From: an uncultured Pseudomonas sp.
GTDB taxonomy: Bacteria > Pseudomonadota > Gammaproteobacteria > Pseudomonadales > Pseudomonadaceae
Assembly: GCA_946886875.1 (NCBI GenBank)
Contig: CAMPJN010000027.1
Coordinates: 1-17,987, forward strand
DNA: 17,987 nt
Reading direction: 5' to 3'
Below are positions 1-8,598 of the stretch, piece by piece. Positions within the stretch are counted from its first letter, which is position 1; every line of letters begins with the position of its first letter. The notes beneath the pieces are model-generated. The model made no database searches. It was given only the letters and a program-made list of their open reading frames with translations, and was not told where the DNA came from. A program made the position numbers and the translations under genes.

Positions 1-3000
1 GACGCGCCGAGCCGTTTCCGCTCACCGAGTTGCAGCAGGCGTACTGGCTCGGACGCGACAGCGCGATGGAGATGGGTAACGTCGCAACCCATCTGTATGT
101 CGAACTCGATTGCCCGGCGCTGGACATCGCACGCCTCAACGATGCACTCGACCGCATGATCGAGCGTCATGACATGTTGCGCGCGGTTGTCGGCAATGAC
201 GGCACGCAGCGTATTCTGCCTAAAGTGCCGCCTTACCAGATTGCGCTCAACGATGCCTCCAAGGCATCGCCCGAGGCAGCCGAACGGGCAGCCAAGGAGG
301 TGTGCAACGTACTGTCCCATCAGGTATTGAAGGCGGACCGCTGGCCGTTGTTCGACGTGCGTGCCACGTTGCTGCCCGCAGAGCGCGTACGGCTGCATGT
401 CAGCCTGGATCTGTTGATTCTCGATGCATGGAGCATATTCCTGTTCTTCAAGGAATGGCATCAGCTGTATGAAACGCCGGAAACCGTTACCCCGAAATTC
501 GAGATTTCATTTCGCGACTACGTGCTGGCCGAACAGGGATTGCAGCACTCCCCAGCGCATCAGCGTGCGCATGCTTACTGGATGACGCGAGTGGAAACCC
601 TGCATGCGGCACCCGAGTTGCCGCTGCGTTCCGATCTCGCGGCGCGCAAGTCGCCGCGTTTCAGTCGGCGTGAAGCGCGCCTGGAAAAAATGCGCTGGGA
701 AAAGCTGCGCGCCAGTGCCCGCGCCAGGGGCTTGACCCCATCCGGCTTGCTACTGGCCTGTTATTCGGAAGTGCTCGCGCGCTGGAGCGCGACTGCGCAT
801 TTCACCCTGAACGTGACGGTGTCGAATCGGCTGCCGATGCATGCGGAGGTGAATAGCCTGCTGGGCGACTTCACCTCGTTGGTGATGCAGGAAGTCGATT
901 TGCGCGATAGCCACTCGACTTTCCTTGAGCGTGCGCGCCGCCTGCAACAGCAGTTCCTGACCGATATGGATCATCGCGAAGTCAGCGGCGTTAGCGTGAT
1001 GCGCGAGTGGACCAAGCGTCACGGCATTGCTCTCCAAGCCGCCATGCCGGTGGTTTTTTCCAGCGGCCTGATCTGGAGCGGCGATGAGGAGCCGGGCGAT
1101 CTCGAACAATTCGGCAAGAAGGTCTACAGCATCAGCCAGACGTCGCAGGTATGGCTCGATCACCATGTGATGGAACTCAATGGGGACCTGATCCTGATTT
1201 GGGACGCCGCGGATGCCGTATTCGAGGAAGGCGTGCTGGATGCGATGTTTTGCGCCTACCGCAGGCTGGTTGAGCAGCTAGCAGACGATGAATCGAGGTG
1301 GGACTGCCGTGACGTCGTCACCCTGCCCGAGGACATGCAACGCTGCCGGGAAGCGACCAACAACACTGTTGCGTCATTGCCGCAACAGCGACTGCATGCG
1401 GGGTTCGTCGAGCAGGCACTGAAGAACCCACAGGCAGTAGCGATCCTGTCGCCGGAGCGGACATTGACGTACGGCCAATTGCTCGCCGAGAGCGCCGCTG
1501 TCGCCGACTGGCTGATCGAATCCGGCGTGCATGCCGGGCAGCCCGTGGCGGTCGTCATGCGCAAAGGCTGGGAACAGATCGTCGCGGTCTACGGGGTACT
1601 GCTGGCAGGTGGCGCCTATCTGCCGATCGATGCGGATTTGCCGGTAAAACGCCTGCTGGACTTGCTGCGAATCGGTGGGGTTGGCCACGTGCTGGTGCAG
1701 CCAGGTGAAGTACGCGAAGAACTCAATATCGATGAATGGAAGATCCGTGCGATCAGCGCTGGCGACACAGGCCTGTACGGCCCAGCGCACCAGGCCTCCC
1801 TGGACGCGAATCTCGATGCGCTGGCCTATGTCATCTTCACTTCGGGCACGACCGGCGTGCCCAAGGGCGTGATGATCGATCATCGTGGCGCCGTAAACAC
1901 GATCAAACATATCAACCGCTTGTACCGCGTCGGCGTGCAGGATCGCGTACTGGCAGTCTCGTCGTTGAGTTTCGACCTCTCGGTCTATGACATCTTCGGG
2001 CTGCTCGACGCCGGTGGTGCGCTGGTCCTGCCCGACCATCGCAAGGCGCATGATCCCATGCATTGGCGTGAGCTGATGGTGCAGCATCAAGTCACGCTTT
2101 GGAATTCCGCACCGCAGCTCATGTGCATGCTGATGGATAGCTTCTTCCCGGGCCAAGAGGAAGAGGCGCCCCTACGCACGGTGCTCATGAGCGGCGATTT
2201 CATCCCGCTCGACTTGCCCGGCCGGATTCGCGAACGCTATTCGCTGGCGCAAGTCGTCAGTCTGGGCGGTGCGACCGAAGCGTCGATCTGGTCGATTTAC
2301 TATCCCGTGCAAGCCATCACGCCGGAGTGGAGCAGCATCCCCTACGGCAAGCCGCTGCCGAACCAAACCATGTGGGTTTTGGACCATGCATTCCGGCCTT
2401 GTCCGGATCAGGTAAAGGGACGTATCTACATCGGCGGGATCGGCCTTGCCATGGGTTACTGGCAGGATGCCGAAAAGACCGCGGCGCGCTTCGTTACACA
2501 TCCGCAAACCGGCGAGCGCTTGTACGATACCGGCGACCTCGGACGCTACACGGCCGATGGCAATATCCTGATCCTTGGCCGTGACGACGGGCAGATCAAG
2601 ATCCGCGGCCACCGCGTTGAACTGGGCGAAATTGAAGCGGTGCTGCGTCAGCATGCGGCAATCAGAGCCGCCGTCGTGGTGCCGACCGCCGGATCCTCCG
2701 AAAACCGAAAGCTGGCTGCTTATATTGAGTTTAAAGGCGTCGAATTCACGGGTGGCGTACAGGCGCAACCGGACCCGCAAGCTGTGAAAGATTATCTGGC
2801 AGAGCGGCTGCCCGATTACATGGTGCCGAGAATCATCGTTCCTCTAGAACAGATTCCGATCTCACCCAACGGCAAGATCGATTACAAGGCTTTGCCCGAG
2901 ATTGTCGATGCCGCGATCGATGCCCAAGCCGCCAAGGTATCGCCGCGCAATGCCGTGGAGGCCGCCCTGCTGGATGCCTGGTCGCGTGTTCTGGGGGATT

Positions 3001-4433
3001 CTGAAATCGGCGTTACCGACAATTTCTTCGAGCTGGGTGGCGACTCCGTGCTGGCCACGCAATTGGTGCGAGAACTGACTACGACGCTGTCATTCGAGCT
3101 GGAAATGCACGAGCTGTTTGAAAACCTCACGATCGAATCACTGGCAACGCTGTATGGCCAGAAGATCGCCATGCACAGTGACGGCGCTTACACGAAATCC
3201 GCCGGCGTGGGCGCTGCAGAATTGGCCTTGGCCGATCCTGCAGCCGTGCAGGCCGACGTTCAGCGCGTGGTAGCCGAGTTCGATGCGCTGCAGTTCGACG
3301 TCGAGGCCGAAATGCCACGCGCCACGCCGCGTGCTGTGTTGGTGACCGGGGCTACCGGTTGGATCGGATGCCACGCGATTGCGGAACTGCTGGTGCAGAC
3401 ACAAGCCATCGTGTACTGCCTGGTACGCGCGAACGATAAGTACCTTGCGCGCGAGCGCGTGCTTGAGCACCTGGGCCGATGTGGCATCACGCTCGATGCA
3501 GTCCAGTCCGCCCGTATCGAGGCAGTGTGCGGGGATCTCGCGGCGCCGGCGTTGGGGCTGGATGTCCTCGAGTGGCAGCGACTGGCCGCATCGGTCGATG
3601 CGATCTACCATTTCGGCGCATCGTTGAACGTGACGGCCGACTACGGCGCGCATAGCCGAACCAACGTGCATTCGCTCGGCTGGATCGTTCGTCTGGCGAG
3701 TGAACATCACCTGAAGCGGGTGTATGCCCTTTCGCCGATGACGATATGCCGTCGCCATCTCGACGGTCAACTGATCGTCTTCCAGGAGGAGCGCGGCCAG
3801 GATCATCCACACGGTTTGTTCAGCACCTATGCGCAGTCGAAATGGGCTGCGGAGCAGGTGCTGCTGGCAGCCGCCGCGCGCGGCCTGCCTGTGCGCATCT
3901 ATCGCAGCTCGCATGCCTTGCCTTCGGCCCGCACGAGCATGCACAAACCGAACGACACCTATAACACCGTCCTCAAGGTAGCTTGCCAGGTCGGTGTCGT
4001 GCCCGACTGGCCCGAGTCTCGGCTGCCCGGCCTACCAGTGGATGTGCTGTGCCGGCTGATAGTCGAAGACGCGTTAAGTCCGGAGGACTACTGCGGCATC
4101 GTGCATGTCGAGAACCGCGATCCGCTGAATTTCAAGGATTTGCTGACCGTACTGCTGGAGGGGCGGCATGGTGCTGTCATAGAACCGCCGCTGGTGTCGC
4201 TCGACGAGTGGAAGGCGCAGTGCATACAGCACGTTGACGGCTTGTCGCAACGTGAGGAAGCGCTGATCAAGCTGCTGTTCAGCCACAGGTCCGTGGGCAT
4301 GGCGGTGGATAATATTTTCAGCAAGCATGGGTTTCACACGCATTACCTTGAGGACCACGGATATGCATCGAGACTGGCCCAACTCACACCGCCGCACTAT
4401 TGGCGCGCTGTCCGTCTGAATGCCGGTTGGTGA
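1..4433 (+). CDS. NRPS terminal module, Cy-A(Cys)-PCP-reductase (5' partial)
   Basis: This multidomain enzyme activates cysteine, condenses and cyclises it onto an upstream acyl chain to give a thiazoline, and releases the product reductively. The frame is open from base 3, so the gene begins before the window; the TTG at 30 is an internal Leu. The Cy domain (about 9-1330) carries DLLILDAWS (408-434), which fits the cyclization signature DxxxxDxxS. The A domain (about 1400-2900) has YVIFTSGTTG (from 1827) and, aligned to GrsA, specificity residues D-L-Y-N-L-S-L-I-W, the known cysteine code. Only about 70 residues separate motifs A8 and A10, so there is no inserted methyltransferase or epimerase of the PchE/PchF kind. 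The PCP has GGDSVL with its Ser codon at 3045-3047. The C-terminal SDR-type reductase has TGATGWIG (3345-3368) and YAQSK (3828-3842). The downstream genes begin 3 bp later and look cotranscribed. Domain calls are confident; the product is inferred. Confidence 0.95.
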   Translation, partial: RAEPFPLTELQQAYWLGRDSAMEMGNVATHLYVELDCPALDIARLNDALDRMIERHDMLRAVVGNDGTQRILPKVPPYQIALNDASKASPEAAERAAKEVCNVLSHQVLKADRWPLFDVRATLLPAERVRLHVSLDLLILDAWSIFLFFKEWHQLYETPETVTPKFEISFRDYVLAEQGLQHSPAHQRAHAYWMTRVETLHAAPELPLRSDLAARKSPRFSRREARLEKMRWEKLRASARARGLTPSGLLLACYSEVLARWSATAHFTLNVTVSNRLPMHAEVNSLLGDFTSLVMQEVDLRDSHSTFLERARRLQQQFLTDMDHREVSGVSVMREWTKRHGIALQAAMPVVFSSGLIWSGDEEPGDLEQFGKKVYSISQTSQVWLDHHVMELNGDLILIWDAADAVFEEGVLDAMFCAYRRLVEQLADDESRWDCRDVVTLPEDMQRCREATNNTVASLPQQRLHAGFVEQALKNPQAVAILSPERTLTYGQLLAESAAVADWLIESGVHAGQPVAVVMRKGWEQIVAVYGVLLAGGAYLPIDADLPVKRLLDLLRIGGVGHVLVQPGEVREELNIDEWKIRAISAGDTGLYGPAHQASLDANLDALAYVIFTSGTTGVPKGVMIDHRGAVNTIKHINRLYRVGVQDRVLAVSSLSFDLSVYDIFGLLDAGGALVLPDHRKAHDPMHWRELMVQHQVTLWNSAPQLMCMLMDSFFPGQEEEAPLRTVLMSGDFIPLDLPGRIRERYSLAQVVSLGGATEASIWSIYYPVQAITPEWSSIPYGKPLPNQTMWVLDHAFRPCPDQVKGRIYIGGIGLAMGYWQDAEKTAARFVTHPQTGERLYDTGDLGRYTADGNILILGRDDGQIKIRGHRVELGEIEAVLRQHAAIRAAVVVPTAGSSENRKLAAYIEFKGVEFTGGVQAQPDPQAVKDYLAERLPDYMVPRIIVPLEQIPISPNGKIDYKALPEIVDAAIDAQAAKVSPRNAVEAALLDAWSRVLGDSEIGVTDNFFELGGDSVLATQLVRELTTTLSFELEMHELFENLTIESLATLYGQKIAMHSDGAYTKSAGVGAAELALADPAAVQADVQRVVAEFDALQFDVEAEMPRATPRAVLVTGATGWIGCHAIAELLVQTQAIVYCLVRANDKYLARERVLEHLGRCGITLDAVQSARIEAVCGDLAAPALGLDVLEWQRLAASVDAIYHFGASLNVTADYGAHSRTNVHSLGWIVRLASEHHLKRVYALSPMTICRRHLDGQLIVFQEERGQDHPHGLFSTYAQSKWAAEQVLLAAAARGLPVRIYRSSHALPSARTSMHKPNDTYNTVLKVACQVGVVPDWPESRLPGLPVDVLCRLIVEDALSPEDYCGIVHVENRDPLNFKDLLTVLLEGRHGAVIEPPLVSLDEWKAQCIQHVDGLSQREEALIKLLFSHRSVGMAVDNIFSKHGFHTHYLEDHGYASRLAQLTPPHYWRAVRLNAGW

Positions 4434-4436
4434 TCA

Positions 4437-4889
4437 ATGCAAACTCCAAGAGCGAACCACATGAATCAAAACAATGTGAATAGGAAGGCATTCCTTATTT
4501 CCTGCGTCGCCTTTTTCATCCAGGGCAGCTGGGCGGTTTACGCGAACCACGAATTCGGCTGGGGAAAAAGCCTGCCGGCCGGTCTGGTTCAAGGTCTATG
4601 CAGCTTTGCCATGACTTACCTCAGCACGATGCTGATCGAATACATCCTCTTCGTCGCCAGTGCGGCGGCGAAAACCCTGCGGTTCGCCGCCGCGTCGGCC
4701 TCAACCAGCGTATTCATCGCCGCCGTCCAGAGCCTTGCTCACTGGCTGACCGGCACGCCCCACATCATCAAGACGATTCTTCCGGCGGTGGTAATCGGTG
4801 GTATCTACTGCATCGTCTACGCCTTGGGCCGGGTGTTTCTAGGCCGTCAGCGCGAGAAGCAATCCGTTGCGTGGGAAGTGGCTCCATGA
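4437..4889 (+). CDS. small four-helix integral membrane protein, unknown function
   Basis: I do not recognise the family. The 150-residue protein has four hydrophobic stretches at about residues 18-35, 47-74, 82-104 and 111-134, and a basic C-terminal end (GRQREKQ), so it is very probably an inner-membrane protein. No enzymatic motif is visible. The ATG used here lies 3 bp after the NRPS stop, which suggests translational coupling. A second in-frame ATG at 4461 (142 residues) is possible, and neither has a strong ribosome binding site. Its stop codon overlaps the start of the next gene (ATGA). This tight packing between the NRPS and a GMC oxidoreductase argues for a role in the same pathway, perhaps export, self-protection or membrane tethering of the tailoring enzymes. 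That role is inference only. Confidence 0.8.
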   Translation: MQTPRANHMNQNNVNRKAFLISCVAFFIQGSWAVYANHEFGWGKSLPAGLVQGLCSFAMTYLSTMLIEYILFVASAAAKTLRFAAASASTSVFIAAVQSLAHWLTGTPHIIKTILPAVVIGGIYCIVYALGRVFLGRQREKQSVAWEVAP

Positions 4890-6466
4890 TGCCTCGTGCC
4901 GACTTGGCGGCCGAGCGCTTTGACGTCATCGTCGTCGGCGCCGGTGCCGCCGGGGCGGTTGTCGCCAGTCGTTTGAGTGAGGACGGCAAGCGCAAGATAT
5001 TACTTTTGGAAGCAGGCCCGGAGGAGCCCGCATCGGAGGCGGCGAGGTTGGCGGTTCGTGACGCGACTTATCCGGCAGTCAGGCCTGGCCTGAACTGGAA
5101 GATCAATTCCTTTATCAAGGGCGATGGCGCCAGGGCAGGTACCTGGGATTACGAGGCCGGCAAACTGCTGGGCGGCTCTTCTGCTGTCAATACTGTGCAA
5201 GCGTTGAGGGGAATGCCCTCAGACTACGACGAATGGGCGCAAGAATGCGGGCCAAGCTGGTCGTGGTCGCAGGTACTGCCTTATTTCCGGGCACTCGAAG
5301 ATGATCCTATCGCGCCTGAGTGTTTGCACGGCAGGGGTGGGCCGGTACCTATCCGGCGTGAGAAAAAAGAAAACCTGACGCTATTGCAGGCGGCGATGGT
5401 GGATGCCTGTGTCGCTCATGGTTTCCCTGAAACCGATGACCACAACAATCCAGACTCCCCGGGGATCGGCATGATCCCGAAGAACGTCATCGATGGCGTG
5501 CGCATGTCGTCAGCCATGACCTATCTCGCCTCGGCACGGGCACGCAAAAATCTGTCAATCCTGACTGACGCGCATGCGTGCCGACTCATCTGGGGTGACG
5601 GCTCGCGCTGTAAAGGGGTCGAGGTTGAAGCGCAAGGGCAGCAGTACCGAATCCATGCGGACAAGATCGTGCTCTGTGCCGGGGTGATCAACACACCCGC
5701 GCTGCTTATGCGCTCCGGCATTGGCGACCCCGTAATACTCGAGCCGCTCGGTATCAAGGTGGTAATGCCCTTGGCTGGCGTTGGCAAAAATCTTATGGAC
5801 CATCCCAGTGTTGGTATCTGGGGAATACCAAAGCCTGCCGTATGCGGGGCGCAGGAACCGTCATACGGGACATTATTGCGTTGCTCATCCCAGGCATCCT
5901 CTTACGCCAACGATATACACATGCGCATGATGGCCGGCGACTTCTATACGGCATTTGCTGCGCGTCCATCGACCGCGGGGCTGTCGGTTGTCGCCGGTTT
6001 GGCCGTCTGCCTTGTCAAGTCCCGGTCATGCGGTTATCTCCAAATTGTTTCTGCCGACCCTTATGCGGCGCCGAAGGTGGTGCTGAATCTTCTTTCTGAC
6101 AAGCGAGATATTTCCCCTCTCAGACATGGCGTCCGTCTGGCATGGGAACTGCTGCAACAGCCGCAACTTCGGCCCTTGTTCGAGCATATGTTGGGTTGGA
6201 CTGAGGGGATGTTTTTATCCGACGCCGTTCTGGAGCGAGCGATCATGGCCTACGTGCGTCCGAGTGCCCATCTGTGCGGCTCGGTGAAAATGGGCAGATC
6301 GCCTGATGCCGGTGCGGTGGTGGACCCACAGGGGCAGGTTTTTGGCGTCGACAATCTCTGGGTCGCCGACGCCTCGGTCATGCCGAGCGCCCCCAGCGCC
6401 CCGCCGCACCTCGCCACCATCATGGTGGCCGAAAAAATGGCGGCCGGTTTCCGGCAATGGAATTGA
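4886..6466 (+). CDS. GMC-family FAD oxidoreductase (first of two)
   Basis: This 526-residue flavoprotein of the glucose-methanol-choline family oxidises an alcohol or similar C-H donor using FAD. The N-terminus has the dinucleotide-binding motif GAGAAG at residues 18-23, followed by SRLSEDG and the ribose-binding glutamate in LLLEAG. LLGGSSAVN and MRSGIGDP are further family motifs. The C-terminal catalytic block SAHLCGSVKMG gives the proton-accepting H462, and the second active-site position is H508 (PSAPPHLATIM), a His/His pair as in glucose and aryl-alcohol oxidases. No signal peptide is seen, so it is probably cytoplasmic. The start is the ATG overlapping the stop of the membrane-protein gene; GGAAG lies just upstream. 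Operon position suggests it oxidises the NRPS product, either the reductively released alcohol or the thiazoline ring. The substrate is not known from sequence. Confidence 0.93.
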   Translation: MMPRADLAAERFDVIVVGAGAAGAVVASRLSEDGKRKILLLEAGPEEPASEAARLAVRDATYPAVRPGLNWKINSFIKGDGARAGTWDYEAGKLLGGSSAVNTVQALRGMPSDYDEWAQECGPSWSWSQVLPYFRALEDDPIAPECLHGRGGPVPIRREKKENLTLLQAAMVDACVAHGFPETDDHNNPDSPGIGMIPKNVIDGVRMSSAMTYLASARARKNLSILTDAHACRLIWGDGSRCKGVEVEAQGQQYRIHADKIVLCAGVINTPALLMRSGIGDPVILEPLGIKVVMPLAGVGKNLMDHPSVGIWGIPKPAVCGAQEPSYGTLLRCSSQASSYANDIHMRMMAGDFYTAFAARPSTAGLSVVAGLAVCLVKSRSCGYLQIVSADPYAAPKVVLNLLSDKRDISPLRHGVRLAWELLQQPQLRPLFEHMLGWTEGMFLSDAVLERAIMAYVRPSAHLCGSVKMGRSPDAGAVVDPQGQVFGVDNLWVADASVMPSAPSAPPHLATIMVAEKMAAGFRQWN

Positions 6467-6582
6467 CGATGCGGCCTGCCCCACCCTATCGGCTGCCTGC
6501 CATGCAAATTGCCGGACGGAAAGAACGGTTTCGTGCCCGGGCCCTATCGAAGCTTGGCGGTTGTAGCCGCCGAGTCATCAGC

Positions 6583-6588
6583 AAGGAG
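6583..6588 (+). promoter_or_regulatory. ribosome binding site fixing a GTG start
   Basis: AAGGAG sits 7 bases before the GTG at 6596. It selects this GTG over the in-frame TTG at 6509, which has no comparable site and would add a 29-residue leader that is not part of the GMC fold. Confidence 0.7.
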
Positions 6589-6595
6589 CCTGTGT

Positions 6596-8278
6596 GTGTT
6601 CGATTACGATGAAATTGTCATTGGCGCCGGCTCATCCGGCGCTGTTGTTGCCGCCCGGCTTAGTGAAGATGGATCACGTCGGGTATTACTGGTGGAAGCG
6701 GGGCCGGACTGTTTCAGTTCACCACCAGCAAAAGAACTGGCTACGACCCATGAGGCGGTTGTCAGTGGCTATAACTGGGATTTCAAAGCCTATGTCCGCG
6801 ACACGGGCCTGATCGCAAATCTGAAAGACGCAGCACGGGTGTTTGGGCACTCATCGCTGGCCAGTAAAGTGGGGATGGCCAGAACGGCGTTGCAAACAAG
6901 CCTCAGCGGAGATCCCGCCTTAACCCGCTTTCATTATCCCCTGGGCCGCCTGGTTGGCGGGTCCTCCGCAATTAACGGCGCCCTCGCCTTGCCTCCTGAC
7001 AGTCAGGATATGGAGGCTTGGATAGCACAAGGGAATCCGGATTGGGCCTGGCACCAGGTAAAACCCTATCTAGAAAAAGTCATTGCTCCGCAAACTGGCA
7101 GCATCGAGTTATATATGCCGACGAAATCTCAACTGCACAGGGTGCAGAGCAGTTTCGCGAATACTTGCCAACAGCTTGCTTTCGAAGCTATCGACTTAGG
7201 CTATCAACCCGACCAAGTACGTCGGCAAGGCATAGGAATAATTCCGAGAAACATTGCCGGAGGACTGCGTCAATCCACCGCGCTGACCTATTTGTCATCG
7301 GCACGTTTGCGAAGAAATTTCCGTTTGATGGCCGACACGCTGGTTAACCGAATCAATATTGAAAACAGCAAGGCAACTGGGATTGAAATAATCGCGAATG
7401 GCCGCTCGCAGAAACTAACTGCGAAGCGTGTCACCCTCTGCGCGGGTGCCATTCAATCGCCTTGCATACTTATGCGCTCCGGTATAGGTGATCCTCTGAC
7501 GCTGGCTAAAGCAGGCATAACCCCAACTATTGCGCTGCCAGGCGTGGGAATGAACCTGACAGATCATACCTCGCTAGGGTTCTGGATGGTGCCTCAGCCT
7601 GGGCTCTGTCAGCCTGGGGAAGATGTTCATCAGACCCTGCTGCGCTGCTCTTCATCCGGCCCGCAAAGTGCCGATGTCGACCTGCAGCTTTATGCCGTCA
7701 ACTCCATGGAAACCCAACATTTTCCGGAATTGAAACTGGTGCTTGGGACAGATATTGCGATGTCCCTCACCCTGGTCCTGACCAAGCCTGAATCGAGAGG
7801 AAGAGTTCAAATCCCCAATGCAGACCCACAAGCGCAACCCGATATCTTTTTAAATGTTGCAACAGCCAAAAGTGATCTGGACAGGCTGAAAGTCGGAGCA
7901 CGATTAGCCTGGAGGATCGCCCATACGACAGAATTCAACCGTCATGTTTCGCGTATTTTCGCCTGGAACCAACGCGTAATTGATTCCGACGCTTTACTCG
8001 AGGAATACATCAGGACATTTGCCCGGGGATCATGGCACGCAACAGGGACGCTGAAAATGGGGCCCGAAAGCGACGCCCTGGCCGTTGTTGATCAGCGAGG
8101 ACAAGTATATGGATGCGAAAATCTCCATGTCGCAGATGCGTCCGTAATGCCGGCCATTCCTGCAAACCCTACCAACATCGCGACCATGATGATCGCGGAA
8201 AAAATAAGCGCCTATCTGCTCGGCAATGCAATTGGAGGCCAGCTGCACCAGCCTACCGAAGAAGAGTTTATTTTCTAA
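6596..8278 (+). CDS. GMC-family FAD oxidoreductase (second of two)
   Basis: This 560-residue paralogue of the preceding enzyme shares GAGSSGAVVAARLSEDG near the N-terminus, VGGSSAIN, LMRSGIGDP, LLRCSS and a C-terminal VADASVMP block. It differs in two ways. About 33 extra residues lie between YNWDF and YPLGR, just before the GGSSAIN motif. The catalytic pair is H481 (SWHATGTLKMG) and N527 (NPTNIATMM), a His/Asn pair as in choline dehydrogenase and cholesterol oxidase, where the neighbour has His/His. It starts at GTG 6596 with AAGGAG 7 bases upstream and lies 129 bp after the first GMC gene, same strand. The coding sequence is visibly more AT-rich than the flanking genes (many AAT, AAA, ATT and ATA codons), which suggests a different history from its neighbour. 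It probably performs a second oxidation in the same pathway; the substrate is unknown. Confidence 0.93.
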   Translation: MFDYDEIVIGAGSSGAVVAARLSEDGSRRVLLVEAGPDCFSSPPAKELATTHEAVVSGYNWDFKAYVRDTGLIANLKDAARVFGHSSLASKVGMARTALQTSLSGDPALTRFHYPLGRLVGGSSAINGALALPPDSQDMEAWIAQGNPDWAWHQVKPYLEKVIAPQTGSIELYMPTKSQLHRVQSSFANTCQQLAFEAIDLGYQPDQVRRQGIGIIPRNIAGGLRQSTALTYLSSARLRRNFRLMADTLVNRINIENSKATGIEIIANGRSQKLTAKRVTLCAGAIQSPCILMRSGIGDPLTLAKAGITPTIALPGVGMNLTDHTSLGFWMVPQPGLCQPGEDVHQTLLRCSSSGPQSADVDLQLYAVNSMETQHFPELKLVLGTDIAMSLTLVLTKPESRGRVQIPNADPQAQPDIFLNVATAKSDLDRLKVGARLAWRIAHTTEFNRHVSRIFAWNQRVIDSDALLEEYIRTFARGSWHATGTLKMGPESDALAVVDQRGQVYGCENLHVADASVMPAIPANPTNIATMMIAEKISAYLLGNAIGGQLHQPTEEEFIF

Positions 8279-8598
8279 GGAGGGTCTGAATATAGCCATG
8301 CGTTTCCGGCATTGCACATCCATGGCACGCACTGTGCCTATACCGAAACTCCACTCGGCGCCATGCGTCGGGCGTGAGAAAGGCACTCCAGGCTTGCCTT
8401 CAAGGTAACGCCTCTGGGTATTGCGCGCCAATGATCGGTAGGCGTATGGCCTGTTTGATGTAAATCAATGTGCAACTGGTCTGATCGGCGCAAATAAGAG
8501 GGAGGCGTTGTGATTCTCGGCTGTATTACAGCGGTAAGGCCGGAGGGTCGCCATGAGCACAGACGATAGCCGCTTACCCTCTCAGGCAGGAGCCGATC
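8279..8598. other. intergenic region between NRPS operon and stress island
   Basis: This 320-bp stretch separates the NRPS operon from the low-oxygen island. It contains a perfect FNR/ANR box at 8455-8468 and the ribosome binding site of the next gene (AGGAG, 8588-8592). A weak 5-bp hairpin GGCAC/GTGCC at 8324-8338 might help end the upstream transcript but has no T-run. A 36-codon reading frame from ATG 8298 has AAGGAGGG upstream but at too long a spacing, and its translation resembles nothing I know. I see no convincing gene here. Confidence 0.6.
8455..8468 (+). promoter_or_regulatory. FNR/ANR box, perfect consensus
   Basis: TTGATGTAAATCAA matches TTGAT-N4-ATCAA exactly. Its centre is about 137 bp before the zinc-ribbon gene at 8599, the only gene it could drive downstream. 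A class II arrangement (centre at -41.5) would put the transcription start near 8503. Confidence 0.8.

Noticed and set aside
6509..6595. An N-terminal extension of the second GMC enzyme from a TTG
   Set aside because: The added residues are not part of the GMC fold, and the GTG at 6596 has AAGGAG at an ideal distance.
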